Origin: Hyphomicrobiales bacterium
Lineage (GTDB): Bacteria > Pseudomonadota > Alphaproteobacteria > Rhizobiales > Rhizobiaceae
Length of the DNA: 64,000 nucleotides
Direction of reading: 5' to 3'
NCBI GenBank assembly: GCA_021775415.1
Contig: JAJFHV010000004.1
Location: forward strand, 182,859-246,858
Below the pieces are notes generated by a model. It was not told the DNA's origin. It searched no databases and saw only the letters and a program-made list of their open reading frames with translations. This document shows positions 42,497-52,779 of the stretch, in pieces. The position numbers were made by a program, and so were the translations under genes. Every line of letters begins with the position of its first letter. Positions within the stretch are counted from its first letter, which is position 1.

Positions 42497-45187
42497 TTAC
42501 ACGAAACTTCCGTGGCAATGCTTGTATTTGTCACCGGACCCACACGGACACGCTTCATTGCGACCGATTTTACCCCAGCTTGCCGGGTTATTGGGGTCTC
42601 GTTCGCCGTTTGAAGCTGCAGCACCTGCACTTGCGAACGCTGTGTCGGCTGGATGGTTTTCGTGCATTTCGGGAAGTTCGGGCTCAGGTGCCTGGGCCGC
42701 CTCGTTTACAACTTCCACCCGCATCATTTGACCGGTTACTGCCTGACGCAAGTTTGCCAGCATTGTTTCGAACAGTTCAAAACTTTCCGACTTGTACTCA
42801 TTGAGCGGATCACGCTGGGCATAGCCACGAAAGCCAACAACTGAACGCAGATGATCAAGGTTGACCAGATGCTCGCGCCACAAATGATCGAGCGTTTGAA
42901 GCATTACCGATTTTTCTACGTACTCAACGATTTCAGGTCCAAACCGCTCTGCGCGGTCTGCGGCAGCCTTGTCAGATGCATCAACAATGCGATCGTGAAT
43001 ATCTTCTTCGGCAATGCCTTCTTCCTGCACCCATTCGGCAATCGGCAAATCAAGATTAAGCGAATTGCGAACCCCTTCGAGCAAGCCCTCGGCGTCCCAT
43101 TGTTCCGCGTATGCTTTTTCCGGGATATGCTCGGCAACCAGATCTTCAACCACTTCATGGCGCATGTCGGTAACCGTCTCGCTTAAATCCTCGCCATGCA
43201 TCAAATCAATACGCTGATCAAAAATGACCTTACGTTGGTCGTTCATTACATCATCATATTTCAAGAGGTTCTTGCGGATGTCAAAGTTGCGCGCCTCAAC
43301 TTTTTTCTGCGCCTTTTCCAGTGCCTTGTTGATCCAGGGATGGATAATTGCCTCGCCTTCCTTAAGCCCCAGCTTCTGCAGCATGGAATCCATGCGCTCG
43401 GAACCAAAAATGCGCATTAGATCGTCTTGAAGGGACAAGAAAAACTTGGAGTGACCGGGATCGCCCTGTCTGCCTGCCCGTCCGCGAAGCTGGTTGTCGA
43501 TCCGCCGGCTTTCATGACGTTCAGTACCAATTACATAAAGCCCGCCGGCGTCTTTTGCCTGGTCCTTCAGTTTCTGGATGTCTTTACGAATTGCTTCCTC
43601 TTTTTTCTTGCGCGCAGCAGGGGTTGCATCCTCGGCAATCTCGGATGCCGCCCGCATATCAAAATTACCACCCAGCTGAATGTCCGTACCGCGGCCAGCC
43701 ATATTGGTTGCGATAGTAATCGCGCCGGGTACGCCGGCATTGGCAATGATGTGAGCTTCTTCTTCATGATGACGGGCGTTGAGGACCTTGAAATCCTTGA
43801 GGCCGTCTTTCTTGAGAAGTTCAGCAAGTAACTCGGATTTTTCAATTGAGGTGGTGCCGACGAGAACCGGTTGGTTGCGTTCCCGGCATTCGGCGATCAG
43901 CACATTGATTGCCCGATATTTTTCTTCAACGGAGCGATACACCTCATCATCGTCATCGACGCGGGCAACCGAAAGATTGGTTGGCACATCCAGCACATCC
44001 AGACCGTAGATATCCATGAATTCAGATGCTTCAGTCATCGCTGTACCGGTCATGCCGGAAAGTTTGTCATACATGCGAAAATAATTCTGGAAGGTGATCG
44101 AGGCCATCGTCTGGTTTTCCGGTTGAATGGAAACACCTTCCTTGGCTTCAAGCGCCTGATGCTGTCCTTCAGAGTAACGGCGCCCTGGCATCATGCGGCC
44201 GGTAAACTCATCAATGATTACGATTTCATCATTGCGAACGATATAGTCTTTGTCTTTGTGAAAAAGCTTGTGAGCTTTCAGGGCATTGTTGATGTGGTGA
44301 ACAACAGTGACGTTTTCGACGTCGTAAAGGGTCTCGCCCTTTAACAGATCGGCTGCCCGTAATTGTTCTTCGAGTTTCTCGTTTCCTTCTTCGGTGAAGG
44401 TTACCGAGCGTTGTTTTTCGTCCAGTTCGAAGTCCGCATCATCGATGGATGGAATGAACTTGTCGATTATGGTGTAAAGATCTGAGCGATCATCCAGAGG
44501 GCCGGAAATAATCAGCGGTGTACGGGCTTCATCGATCAATATCGAGTCAACTTCATCGACAATCGCGAAATTGTGACCGCGCTGGACCATCGATTCCAGG
44601 TCAAATTTCATGTTGTCGCGAAGATAATCGAACCCGTATTCATTGTTTGTGCCGTATGTAATGTCGCAGGCGTAGGCAGCCTTTCGTTCTTCATCGTCAA
44701 GCCCGTGGATGACCACACCGGTGGTCATACCCAGAAATTCAAAAATCCTGCCCATCCATTCCGAATCGCGGCTGGCGAGATAGTCGTTGACCGTCACCAC
44801 ATGGACGCCTTTTTCGCTCAATGCATTCAGATAAGCGGCAAGTGTCGAAACAAGAGTTTTACCCTCACCAGTACGCATTTCAGAAATTGATCCGCGATGC
44901 AGAATCATTCCGCCCATCAGCTGGACGTCGTAGTGACGCTCACCCAGCGTGCGCTTGGATGCTTCGCGAACCACGGCAAATGCAGGAGCCATCAAGTCAT
45001 CAACGCTCTTGCCGTCTTTCAGTTGTTGTCTGAATTCGGTGGTTTTGGCCTTCAACTGCTTGTCGCTCAGAGCGGCCATTTCCGGTTCGAGCGCATTGAT
45101 TGCATCTACATTGGGTTGCAATGCCTTGATCTCGCGATCATTGGCTGACCCAAATACGCTGCGCGCTATGCCGCTAAAAACGCCCAT
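42497..45187 (-). CDS. secA: preprotein translocase ATPase SecA
   Basis: The 896-residue motor of the Sec export system starts at the ATG at 45187 (GAGAGG upstream); upstream codons in the frame are not typical of SecA. Walker A sits in RTGEGKTLV, the DEAD-box variant is [15 protein letters not shown], and [12 protein letters not shown] and [18 protein letters not shown] are intact. The C-terminal zinc-binding tail is [14 protein letters not shown]. The 33-bp tail is repeated twice in the neighbouring array. All four exported proteins of that array would be Sec substrates. Confidence 0.97.
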   Translation of the reverse strand: MGVFSGIARSVFGSANDREIKALQPNVDAINALEPEMAALSDKQLKAKTTEFRQQLKDGKSVDDLMAPAFAVVREASKRTLGERHYDVQLMGGMILHRGSISEMRTGEGKTLVSTLAAYLNALSEKGVHVVTVNDYLASRDSEWMGRIFEFLGMTTGVVIHGLDDEERKAAYACDITYGTNNEYGFDYLRDNMKFDLESMVQRGHNFAIVDEVDSILIDEARTPLIISGPLDDRSDLYTIIDKFIPSIDDADFELDEKQRSVTFTEEGNEKLEEQLRAADLLKGETLYDVENVTVVHHINNALKAHKLFHKDKDYIVRNDEIVIIDEFTGRMMPGRRYSEGQHQALEAKEGVSIQPENQTMASITFQNYFRMYDKLSGMTGTAMTEASEFMDIYGLDVLDVPTNLSVARVDDDDEVYRSVEEKYRAINVLIAECRERNQPVLVGTTSIEKSELLAELLKKDGLKDFKVLNARHHEEEAHIIANAGVPGAITIATNMAGRGTDIQLGGNFDMRAASEIAEDATPAARKKKEEAIRKDIQKLKDQAKDAGGLYVIGTERHESRRIDNQLRGRAGRQGDPGHSKFFLSLQDDLMRIFGSERMDSMLQKLGLKEGEAIIHPWINKALEKAQKKVEARNFDIRKNLLKYDDVMNDQRKVIFDQRIDLMHGEDLSETVTDMRHEVVEDLVAEHIPEKAYAEQWDAEGLLEGVRNSLNLDLPIAEWVQEEGIAEEDIHDRIVDASDKAAADRAERFGPEIVEYVEKSVMLQTLDHLWREHLVNLDHLRSVVGFRGYAQRDPLNEYKSESFELFETMLANLRQAVTGQMMRVEVVNEAAQAPEPELPEMHENHPADTAFASAGAAASNGERDPNNPASWGKIGRNEACPCGSGDKYKHCHGSFV

Positions 45188-45420
45188 AAAGCCTCTCGAA
45201 TTTTTCTGTTCCAGTGAATTATAAAACCGGCTACTCAGGACCGAACATGTCCTGGAACCCTGACATTTTCGGAAAAGTGTCCGGAAGAAATCTGGACGAC
45301 TGAACACAGGACAGATAAGAGGGACACCCAATTATGTCAACGGCAGCGTTATCGGGTTAATACTGTAGTGCTGCACAACTTCGCCAATAGGGCAAATGCC
45401 CCGGCTGAAAAGGAAATTCA

Positions 45421-46314
45421 ATGGCAAGGAACCAACTCCTTATACTGGTGGCGAGCGTGATTGTTGCGCTTGGTCTTGGCGCATTTGCCGGGATGCAATT
45501 TTCAAAGTCCCCGCAAAAGGCCGCTATGGCATCAAAACCAAGTGAAGAAGGCGCATTGGCCAGTGTTGGGGATGTGATGATCACCGAACGCGAATTGGCG
45601 TTTGCAGAGACGGATTTGGGCCAGCAATTCGGGCAAATTCCAGAAAATGAGCGCCGTCCGGCGGTGCTTAATGCACTGATTGATATCAAAGCGCTTGCCG
45701 CGGCTGCCGAAGCCGAAGGGATGGAGAAAGATGAAGTTTTCCTGGCGCGCATTGCTTTTTTGAGATCGCGTGCACTGCACAACAGTTATTTCCAGGATAA
45801 GGCACTGAAGGTCATCACAGACGAAGAAGTCCGTGCGCGCTTTGACAAGGAGATTTCTGCTATCCCGGCGAGTGACGAAATCAACGCCCGGCATATTCTG
45901 GTAAAAACCGAAGAAGAGGCCAAGGCAATCATTGCAGAGCTTGACGGGGGAGCAGACTTTGTGGCGCTTGCAAAGGAAAAATCCACCGGGCCAAGCGGAC
46001 CGGGTGGTGGAGACCTCGGGTTCTTTGGCAAGGGCCAAATGGTACCTGAATTCGAAGCGGCCGCTTTTGCACTCGAAAAAGGCAAATACACTGCTGCACC
46101 GGTAAAAACTCAGTTTGGATGGCATATCATCAAAAAAGAGGATGAGCGTTCGACACCTCTTCCAGCTTATGAAGAAGTTTCCGAGCAGGTGCGCCAGATG
46201 GTGGCGCGCGAAAAATACCTCGAACTGGTCAAGAGCGTTCGCGAAACACTCGAAATCAAGGTACTGGATGCGGATCTCAAGAAACAAATGGATGCGTTGG
46301 AACCGGCAAACTAA
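45421..46314 (+). CDS. parvulin-type peptidyl-prolyl isomerase, membrane-anchored
   Basis: The 297-residue protein has an N-terminal membrane anchor or signal ([20 protein letters not shown]), a SurA-like helical segment and one parvulin domain (about 155-250, [49 protein letters not shown]). It probably helps fold exported proteins in the periplasm. AAAGGA precedes the ATG. It is divergent from secA and just upstream of argJ, an order common in Rhizobiales. Confidence 0.9.
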   Translation: MARNQLLILVASVIVALGLGAFAGMQFSKSPQKAAMASKPSEEGALASVGDVMITERELAFAETDLGQQFGQIPENERRPAVLNALIDIKALAAAAEAEGMEKDEVFLARIAFLRSRALHNSYFQDKALKVITDEEVRARFDKEISAIPASDEINARHILVKTEEEAKAIIAELDGGADFVALAKEKSTGPSGPGGGDLGFFGKGQMVPEFEAAAFALEKGKYTAAPVKTQFGWHIIKKEDERSTPLPAYEEVSEQVRQMVAREKYLELVKSVRETLEIKVLDADLKKQMDALEPAN

Positions 46315-46322
46315 CCGGTTGT

Positions 46323-47564
46323 ATGACAAATACGGAAAAGACCATGAAAGTATCCCCGCTGGCACCAACCTTTTATCCGGAAATTCCCGAGATTGAAGGG
46401 GTGCGGCTTGCAAGTGTTGAGGCTGGCATAAAGTACAAGGATCGTAAGGATCTTTGTTTGATTGCCTTTGATAAACCGGCCGAGATTGCGGGTGTGTTCA
46501 CCAAGTCGAAATGTCCTTCAGCACCGGTTGACTGGTGCCGAAAACACCTGGGGCAGGGCAAGGCAAGTTGCGTGGTGATCAATTCCGGTAATGCAAATGC
46601 GTTTACCGGCAAAAAGGGAGCCGATGCAGCTGAGCTTACCGCAAGCACTACAGCACAATTGCTCGGTTGCAGTAAAAAGACCGTGTTTTTGGCATCAACC
46701 GGCGTAATTGGCGAGCCACTTGATGCCTCTGGATTTGCTGATTGTCTTGCAACCGCCAAAAGCCAACTGACACTGGATGGCTGGCATTCCGCAGCGCAAA
46801 CGATCATGACGACCGATACCTATCCAAAACTTGCCACAAGACAATTTAAAGCTGGTGGCAGAAATTTTACACTCAATGGTATCGCTAAGGGTTCGGGGAT
46901 GATTGCGCCGGACATGGCTACGATGTTGTCTTTTCTGGTTACCGATCTGCCCGTCGACCACAAGGTTCTGCAAAAATTGTTGGCAAGGGCGATCAAGCCG
47001 ACCTTTAATGCAATTACGGTTGATAGCGATACTTCAACCAGTGACACGGTGCTCTTATTTTCTGCCGGAGATGGCAAAAACATCAAGCAGGCGAACGATG
47101 AACGATTAAGACCATTGAAGTCCGCACTGGCGGAAGTGCTGCATGATCTAGCGATGCAAGTGGTGCGGGATGGTGAAGGGGCCAACAAGCATGTGTGTAT
47201 TGAGGTAACCGGGGCAGCAAACAAGCGCTCAGCGCGAAAGATTGCTGCAAGCGTTGCCAACTCGCCGCTGGTCAAGACTGCTATTGCCGGTGAAGACGCA
47301 AATTGGGGCCGAATTATCATGGCCGTTGGCAAAGCAGGAGAACCGGCCGAACGGGATCTTTTGTCGATCAAGTTTGGTGACATAATTGTAGCGCGCAATG
47401 GCGAACGTGATCCAGATTACAATGAGGATGAAGTATCCAGGCTGATGCAAAAACCTGAGATCGACATATCGATTGATCTGGGACTTGGAAAAGGATCTGC
47501 GAAAGTCTGGACATGCGATCTAACCAGAGAATACGTGGCGATAAACGGCGACTATCGAAGTTAA
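46323..47564 (+). CDS. argJ: bifunctional glutamate N-acetyltransferase / amino-acid acetyltransferase
   Basis: The 413-residue enzyme recycles the acetyl group in arginine biosynthesis, making N-acetylglutamate and ornithine. The autocleavage site is [14 protein letters not shown], with Thr200 as the N-terminal nucleophile after self-cleavage. [16 protein letters not shown] and [20 protein letters not shown] are typical. An internal ATG at 46344, with GGAAAAG upstream, is an alternative start. It begins 8 nt after the parvulin stop. Confidence 0.95.
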   Translation: MTNTEKTMKVSPLAPTFYPEIPEIEGVRLASVEAGIKYKDRKDLCLIAFDKPAEIAGVFTKSKCPSAPVDWCRKHLGQGKASCVVINSGNANAFTGKKGADAAELTASTTAQLLGCSKKTVFLASTGVIGEPLDASGFADCLATAKSQLTLDGWHSAAQTIMTTDTYPKLATRQFKAGGRNFTLNGIAKGSGMIAPDMATMLSFLVTDLPVDHKVLQKLLARAIKPTFNAITVDSDTSTSDTVLLFSAGDGKNIKQANDERLRPLKSALAEVLHDLAMQVVRDGEGANKHVCIEVTGAANKRSARKIAASVANSPLVKTAIAGEDANWGRIIMAVGKAGEPAERDLLSIKFGDIIVARNGERDPDYNEDEVSRLMQKPEIDISIDLGLGKGSAKVWTCDLTREYVAINGDYRS

Positions 47565-47600
47565 GCCATTGCGGGTTTTCAAATACGAGGAAAGTAGTGC

Positions 47601-48371
47601 ATGCCCGGATTGGCGCAGGTTAGAAGACTGGAGGCGGTCAGCTTTAGATCCTTCCCTTCTACATCAACCCATTATGATGGGACCTGGGCCATCCGCTTGA
47701 CGGCGGGTCATCCGGCAAAACGGCTTAATTCAGTCAATCCCCTCGATCCTTCAGATCACGCCTTTGTTGATGCACGCCTTGAACTTGCCAAACACCGATT
47801 TGAAAGTTTTGGCCGTCCGCTGGTTTTTCGCCAGTCCCCGCTTGCTCCGAAGGAACTTGAAAATATTCTTGATGACCGGGGTTGGGTCCGGTTTGACGAA
47901 AGCATGGTGATGATCCTTGAATTATCGACCATCAACCTGTGTGATGCGGTTGATCATCTACCTTTGAAAGATATCGGTTATTGGGTCGATTCCTTTTTGC
48001 AACTATCTGAGGAAACCAATGAATTAAAGCCTGGACTTGTTGAGGTTATTTCTGCAATCGAGCCGGTTTCTGCCCTGTTTGTTCGAAATTTGGATGACCA
48101 CCATGTCGCGGCTGTGCGCTGTGTTCAGGATAACGATCTAGTGGGGATATTTGATGTGGTTACCGGTACTCGTCATCAGCGGCAGGGGCACGCACGTATG
48201 TTGATGGCAAGCGCCTTGAAATGGGCGAAGAATTCCGGTGCCAAGCATGCCTGGTTACAGGTGGTCGCGTCCAATACGGCTGCTGTAAAACTCTATCAGG
48301 AGTTCGGATTTGAGGAATTGTATCGTTACAGCTACCGCAAGGCGCCTAACAGTGGGCAAGCCAATGATTAA
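47601..48371 (+). CDS. GNAT-family N-acetyltransferase
   Basis: The 256-residue protein has a C-terminal GNAT domain (about 175-250). The acetyl-CoA loop is GTRHQRQGHARMLMASAL and a second strand-helix unit is HAWLQVVASNTAAVKLYQEFGFEELYRYSYRK. The N-terminal half is a less conserved GNAT-like fold. The substrate is unknown. It lies between argJ and mutT, an alphaproteobacterial arrangement, and overlaps mutT by 1 nt. Confidence 0.85.
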   Translation: MPGLAQVRRLEAVSFRSFPSTSTHYDGTWAIRLTAGHPAKRLNSVNPLDPSDHAFVDARLELAKHRFESFGRPLVFRQSPLAPKELENILDDRGWVRFDESMVMILELSTINLCDAVDHLPLKDIGYWVDSFLQLSEETNELKPGLVEVISAIEPVSALFVRNLDDHHVAAVRCVQDNDLVGIFDVVTGTRHQRQGHARMLMASALKWAKNSGAKHAWLQVVASNTAAVKLYQEFGFEELYRYSYRKAPNSGQAND

Positions 48372-48799
48372 TGATGAATTTGATGTCTGAGCATCAGCAG
48401 CAGCCGATATTGCTTGTCAGCGCCTGTGCGCTTCTTGATCGGGATAATCGTGTTCTTCTCGCGCAAAGGCCGCAAGGCAAGCATATGGCGGGGTTGTGGG
48501 AGTTTCCTGGCGGTAAAGTCGAAGAGGGCGAAACACCCGAAGAGAGCCTGATACGCGAACTTGCCGAGGAATTGGGGATTACGACCTGGCAATCCTGTCT
48601 GGCACCACTTTCTTTCGCCAGTTACGCCTATCCGGATTTCCACCTATTGATGCCGCTGTTTGTGTGCCGAAAATGGGAGGGAATTCCAAGTTCCAGGGAA
48701 AACCAGCAGCTTAAATGGGTGAAAGCGGAAAATCTCCGCGATTACCCGATGCCGCCGGCCGATGAACCACTCATTCCAGCATTAAGGGATATTTTATGA
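48371..48799 (+). CDS. mutT: 8-oxo-dGTP diphosphatase, MutT type
   Basis: The 142-residue Nudix hydrolase has the complete Nudix box starting GGKVEEGETPEESL and ending RELAEELGI, with ALLDRDNRVLLAQRPQGKHMAGLWEFPGG before it, as in MutT. It removes 8-oxo-dGTP from the nucleotide pool. The ATG at 48371 overlaps the GNAT stop; ATG at 48383 is an alternative. Confidence 0.92.
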   Translation: MMNLMSEHQQQPILLVSACALLDRDNRVLLAQRPQGKHMAGLWEFPGGKVEEGETPEESLIRELAEELGITTWQSCLAPLSFASYAYPDFHLLMPLFVCRKWEGIPSSRENQQLKWVKAENLRDYPMPPADEPLIPALRDIL

Positions 48800-48887
48800 A
48801 TTTGCTTCAATTTTAGGTAAATCTGATGTCAGGAATTTCCGCTTTTGGGAAATTTCTGTCTGAAACACTAATTGCGGGAGTTTGTTC

Positions 48888-49178
48888 ATGGCTAATCGTC
48901 GATTGGGTGAAATTATTAGGCAGTTTGCAGGCAACGATGACGGGGATACTCCGATCCGCACCACCTTGTGGATTGGTGCTGTAGCACTTGGGGTGGCAGT
49001 TTTGTCAGCTCCGCTGCTGGATAACGCCTCGAAAACATATGCAGAAAACCGGGCATTCGGCATCGACCGCGTGCTTACGGGTTCTATCAAGAATTCCAAG
49101 CGCTATACGGTTCGCAGGAGCGTTCTTCAGCAAGGTGAGACCCGTATTTGCGGGATTGGCGACACTGAGAACTGTTAA
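48888..49178 (+). CDS. small membrane protein next to the Flp pilin
   Basis: The 96-residue product has CGGGAG 8 nt upstream of its ATG, one transmembrane helix (about 28-46, TTLWIGAVALGVAVLSAPLL) and a basic C-terminal part ending in two Cys (ICGIGDTENC). The N-terminal segment RRLGEIIRQFAGNDDGDTPIRTTLWIGA resembles the 'RF..DE.GATAIEYGLI' start of Flp pilins, so it may be a degenerate or specialised pilin-like protein. Its role is unknown. Confidence 0.6.
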   Translation: MANRRLGEIIRQFAGNDDGDTPIRTTLWIGAVALGVAVLSAPLLDNASKTYAENRAFGIDRVLTGSIKNSKRYTVRRSVLQQGETRICGIGDTENC

Positions 49179-49288
49179 ACTGCGCTATGATTTGTTTGCC
49201 GAGGCTTAACTGCTCCGGTTAACCGCTCCTTTAAACCATTACCTTATTCTTTGCAGCCATGGAACACTGGTTCCTGGAGCAACAGGTT

Positions 49289-49450
49289 ATGAAACTGCTT
49301 AGCAAATTTGGTCACGATGAAAGTGCAGCAACAGCCATTGAGTATGGGCTGATTGTGGCGTTGATTTCCGTGGCGATGCTTGGTGGCATTAATAGCTTTC
49401 GTGAAGAATTGTTGGCGATGTGGACCTTGATTGGTGACACTGTCGACTGA
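49289..49450 (+). CDS. flp: Flp family type IVb pilin
   Basis: The 53-residue peptide has the Flp signature, ESAATAIEYGLIVALISVAMLGG, with the prepilin peptidase site before the Glu/Tyr pair (G/A..EYGLI). It starts at the ATG at 49289, after GGAGCAACAGGTT. Flp pilins form tight-adherence (Tad) pili and normally need cpa/tad genes; none are in this window, so it depends on a distant cluster or is an orphan copy. Confidence 0.88.
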   Translation: MKLLSKFGHDESAATAIEYGLIVALISVAMLGGINSFREELLAMWTLIGDTVD

Positions 49451-49465
49451 TCTGTTTCCGGTAAT

Positions 49466-50359
49466 TCAGCCATTCTTTTTCAAGAAATCTACCATTTTGT
49501 GTTCTGCGCTGCCGGGCTTGAGCGGCTTTTGCTGTGAAGGGTGCGGAGCCCAGCCGGTGAGGTAAATTATCTCGAAGGTTGCGCGAATTCGGCCATCTGG
49601 GTCACTGTATTGTTCCTCGTAAATTCGGCTTGCAACCTCAAATAATCGCCTCGGGCCAAATCCCGGGTGTTTCAAGAGTGCGCTTGTGGCTCCCATTGCC
49701 CGCAGGTCCATGACGAGTTCACGCATTGATGCATATCTGACCGTCAAAAGGTCTGTGTCTGCAACCGGCAAGGCGAAGCCAGCCCGATTGAGCAGACCGC
49801 CAAGCTGCCGCACGTCACCGAACGGGTCGACCCGCAGGCTTACATTACCACTGATTTCCGCTTCAGCTTGAAGAATACAATCCCGTAATTCCCGAAGGGT
49901 TCGGTCGCCGGGCAGGCTTGCAAGAAACAGGCCATCGGCAGCCAGCACATTTTGAATTTGTGCAAACATTCCCGGTAAATCATTGCACCAATGCAGTCCA
50001 AATACAGAGGTAACCAGATTGACCGAATTTTTGGTGAGCGGCAGAACATCGCGGTCTGCAATCACGGTTCGGGCAATGTCGGCTTTGTTCAATGCTTGTG
50101 TTATTGCGCCCGTGTTAATCCGGACGACCCGATTTGTTTTGCCACAGGTATCCAGCCGGTTGGACATGCAATTGGAGGTGCTGAAGATGTCGGCTGAGAC
50201 ATCAAATTGACGATTGGTGACAGAAAGCCGCTCTGCAAGATTGTCAGCCGCCTCAATCGCCAGAAAGTCTGCATTGGGCTTGGCAATCCGGATTGCTCGC
50301 GCCTCATTCGCTGCCTTGCGAACCTGACTGAAAAGCATGGGGGGACTCGTCTTATCCAT
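49466..50359 (-). CDS. class I SAM-dependent methyltransferase, BioC/NDUFAF5-like
   Basis: The 297-residue protein has a degenerate SAM-binding core (ADRDVLPLTKNSVNLVTSVFGLHWCNDLPGMFAQIQNVLAADGLFLASLPGDRTLRELR) and the C-terminal part typical of the alphaproteobacterial relatives of NDUFAF5 (VDPFGDVRQLGGLLNRAGF, RVGATSALLKHPG-like segment). The eukaryotic homologue hydroxylates a complex I subunit, and this gene often sits divergent from comF, as here. Catalytic role unproven. Confidence 0.8.
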   Translation of the reverse strand: MDKTSPPMLFSQVRKAANEARAIRIAKPNADFLAIEAADNLAERLSVTNRQFDVSADIFSTSNCMSNRLDTCGKTNRVVRINTGAITQALNKADIARTVIADRDVLPLTKNSVNLVTSVFGLHWCNDLPGMFAQIQNVLAADGLFLASLPGDRTLRELRDCILQAEAEISGNVSLRVDPFGDVRQLGGLLNRAGFALPVADTDLLTVRYASMRELVMDLRAMGATSALLKHPGFGPRRLFEVASRIYEEQYSDPDGRIRATFEIIYLTGWAPHPSQQKPLKPGSAEHKMVDFLKKNG

Positions 50360-50384
50360 GGGAGTCTAATAGACTTTCGCAATC

Positions 50385-51173
50385 ATGGATGCCACTCGCA
50401 AATTTTTTGGAATCTTTCCGTTTTTGGTAGGTGCAGCCGATGCGGTAAAATTCTGGTTTGCGAAAATTCCGACGCTGTTGGTGCCGAATACCTGTCTTAC
50501 ATGTGATAATTTTGTTGAAACCCAGGGTGGCTGTTGCCCCAAATGCTGGAGCAAGTTGCGATTTGTTCGAAAACCGGTTTGTCCGGTTCTCGGTTCGCCG
50601 TTTTCGGTGGATATGGGGGATAATTTTCTTTGTGCGGAAGCCATTGCCGATCCGCCGCCCTTTGAACGTCTTCGTACAGTGGTTCTTTACGATGAACTGG
50701 CGCGCAAGCTGGTGGCAAGCATTAAATATGCAGATCGCACTGATCTGGCCCCCTGGGTTGGGGACTGGATGCGGGTTGCCGGGCTTAGCCTGGTCGAAGA
50801 AGCGGACTTTATTATTCCCGTTCCCCTGCATACCAGCCGGTTGCGCTCCAGACGATTTAACCAGTCTGCAGAATTGGCACGGCGCATTGCCAAAGTGAGT
50901 GGCGTATCCTTTTTGCCGGAGGGGCTTGTGCGGCGAAAAGCGACGCACCAACAGGTAGGGTTGAGCGAGTTGGAACGTGAACGGAATGTTTCCGGCGCGT
51001 TTTTAATGCCCGAAGAGATGCGGGTGCATTTGAAAGGACAGAGAGTTTTGCTGGTTGACGATGTATACACAACGGGTGCTACAGCCAAAGCAGCAACACG
51101 GGCTCTAAAGCGTGGCGGTGCGGCATCGGTCGATGTTCTGGTTTTTGCAAAGGTTGAAACACACGTCGACTAG
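50385..51173 (+). CDS. comF: ComF family phosphoribosyltransferase-like protein
   Basis: The 262-residue protein has an N-terminal Cys cluster (CLTCDNFVETQGGCCPKCW, likely zinc-binding) and a C-terminal phosphoribosyltransferase-type domain with the PRPP loop VLLVDDVYTTGATAKAA. Related ComF proteins help DNA uptake during transformation. No other competence genes are visible. The start is the ATG at 50385. Confidence 0.88.
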   Translation: MDATRKFFGIFPFLVGAADAVKFWFAKIPTLLVPNTCLTCDNFVETQGGCCPKCWSKLRFVRKPVCPVLGSPFSVDMGDNFLCAEAIADPPPFERLRTVVLYDELARKLVASIKYADRTDLAPWVGDWMRVAGLSLVEEADFIIPVPLHTSRLRSRRFNQSAELARRIAKVSGVSFLPEGLVRRKATHQQVGLSELERERNVSGAFLMPEEMRVHLKGQRVLLVDDVYTTGATAKAATRALKRGGAASVDVLVFAKVETHVD

Positions 51174-51212
51174 ATCATATATGCGGGTATGAAACAGACT
51201 TTGGGGCAGAAA

Positions 51213-51470
51213 ATGACTAACGTGAAAATCTACACAAGGATGATGTGCGGATACTGTATGGCGGCAAAGCGGCTGCTTGAAACCAAAGGAGTCAAGTTCC
51301 AGGAGTTGGATGCGACGTTTGACAGGGGAATTCGCAGCGAGATGTTGAAACTGTCGAATGGCAAAACAACATATCCGCAGGTTTTTATCGGTGGCAAGCA
51401 TGTGGGCGGATGTGATGAACTTCACGCGCTCAATCATTCTGGTAAGCTGGACGTAATGCTTTCAGCATAA
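51213..51470 (+). CDS. grxC: glutaredoxin 3
   Basis: The 85-residue glutaredoxin starts at the ATG at 51213 (GGGGC upstream); an earlier ATG at 51189 is possible. The active site is CGYC near residue 12, with the TYPQVFIGGKHVGGCDEL glutathione-binding region. It reduces disulfides with glutathione. It is co-directional with comF, the nitrilase-like gene and the DUF1178 gene. Confidence 0.92.
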   Translation: MTNVKIYTRMMCGYCMAAKRLLETKGVKFQELDATFDRGIRSEMLKLSNGKTTYPQVFIGGKHVGGCDELHALNHSGKLDVMLSA

Positions 51471-51481
51471 GATGTGAAACT

Positions 51482-52348
51482 ATGACCCGAGTAACTGCAG
51501 CCTGCATTCAAATGCGCTCCGGCACCTCAATTGGTGACAATGTCGAGGCAATGGACAATCTTGTCCGCCAGGCAGCTGCTGATGGTGCGGATTATGTCCA
51601 AACACCAGAAATGACCGGGATTGTTCAGCGCAAACGAAAAGCACTTTTTGAACAGATTTTTGTTGAAGCGGAGGATCCGCTGTTCATGCATGCGGCAAAG
51701 CTTTCAGCGGAACTGGGTATTTGGTTACACATCGGGTCGACCGCAGTTCTGGTTTCAGATGAACTTGCGGCTAATCGCGGTGCGTTGTTTTCACCGGCCG
51801 GTAAATGCGTTGCGACCTACGACAAAATTCACATGTTCGATGTGGATCTGGATGGTGGTGAGACCTGGCGTGAATCGAAAGTCTATCAGCCTGGAACGGT
51901 TGGCCGAATTGTTGATACGGGAGAATTCAAACTCGGGATGACGGTTTGCTATGATTTGCGATTTCCCCAACTCTATCGACACTATGCCAAAGCCGGAGCG
52001 CAGATATTGACATGCCCGGCCGCATTTACCCGGCAAACTGGCCGGGCGCACTGGCATACGCTGTTAAAGGCCCGCGCAATTGAAAATGGTGCATTTGTCG
52101 TTGCCGCTGCACAGGGAGGCGATCATCACGATGGCCGCGAAACCTTTGGCCATTCCTTGATTGTTAACCCGTGGGGAGAAATAATTGCGGAAATTTCCAA
52201 TGAAGAACCTGGATATATGGTTGCTGAGCTAAATCTTGAAGAAGTTTCAAAGGCGCGTGGAAAAGTTCCAAATCTTGCAAATGAGCGTGAGTTTGCTGTC
52301 GAAGAGATTGATGTCCGTCAAGTGATAGTCTCTGGAGAGGTCGCATGA
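51482..52348 (+). CDS. carbon-nitrogen hydrolase family protein (Nit/omega-amidase-like)
   Basis: The 288-residue enzyme has the nitrilase-superfamily triad Glu43 (TPEMTG), Lys115 (YDKIHMFDVD) and Cys156 (TVCYDLRFP). Sequence style matches the Nit1/Nit2 group, which hydrolyses deaminated glutathione or alpha-ketoglutaramate. Its position next to grxC is consistent with glutathione-related repair, but the substrate is inferred. It overlaps the DUF1178 gene by 4 nt. Confidence 0.88.
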   Translation: MTRVTAACIQMRSGTSIGDNVEAMDNLVRQAAADGADYVQTPEMTGIVQRKRKALFEQIFVEAEDPLFMHAAKLSAELGIWLHIGSTAVLVSDELAANRGALFSPAGKCVATYDKIHMFDVDLDGGETWRESKVYQPGTVGRIVDTGEFKLGMTVCYDLRFPQLYRHYAKAGAQILTCPAAFTRQTGRAHWHTLLKARAIENGAFVVAAAQGGDHHDGRETFGHSLIVNPWGEIIAEISNEEPGYMVAELNLEEVSKARGKVPNLANEREFAVEEIDVRQVIVSGEVA

Positions 52349-52776
52349 TCAAATATCATCTTCATTGTGATCAGGGCCATGAATTTGAGGGCTGGTTCTC
52401 ATCCAGCAACGATTATGACGAGCAGCATCAACGAAGCCTGCTCACCTGTCCGCAGTGCAATTCTTCGAATATCGCTAAAGCGCTGATGGCACCTTCTGTG
52501 CCTGCATCGACCAAGGGAAAGGATATGGTCCCGATGGCGACACCGCATCCGGTGCCTGCGGAAATGGTTGCGAAGATACGTCAGTTGAAACGTGAAATTG
52601 AAAAGAATGCCGACAATGTAGGTGAGCGGTTTCCAGAAGAGGCGCGCAAAATCCATTATGGCGAGGCAGAGGCACGCGGGATTTACGGCAAGGCAAGCCA
52701 TGAAGAAGCTGCAGGTCTAGCGGAAGAGGGGATTGAGTTCCTGCCACTTCCAGAACTACCGGAAGAGAAAAACTAG
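52345..52776 (+). CDS. DUF1178 family protein
   Basis: The 143-residue cytoplasmic protein of a conserved alphaproteobacterial family has an N-terminal zinc-ribbon-like part (YHLHCDQGHEFEGWFSSSNDYDEQ...LLTCPQCNSSNIAKALMAP). The C-terminal half is helical (EMVAKIRQLKREIEKNADNVGERFPEEARKIHYGEAEARGIYG). Function unknown. It overlaps the hydrolase gene (ATGA). Confidence 0.88.
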   Translation: MIKYHLHCDQGHEFEGWFSSSNDYDEQHQRSLLTCPQCNSSNIAKALMAPSVPASTKGKDMVPMATPHPVPAEMVAKIRQLKREIEKNADNVGERFPEEARKIHYGEAEARGIYGKASHEEAAGLAEEGIEFLPLPELPEEKN

Positions 52777-52779
52777 TTC

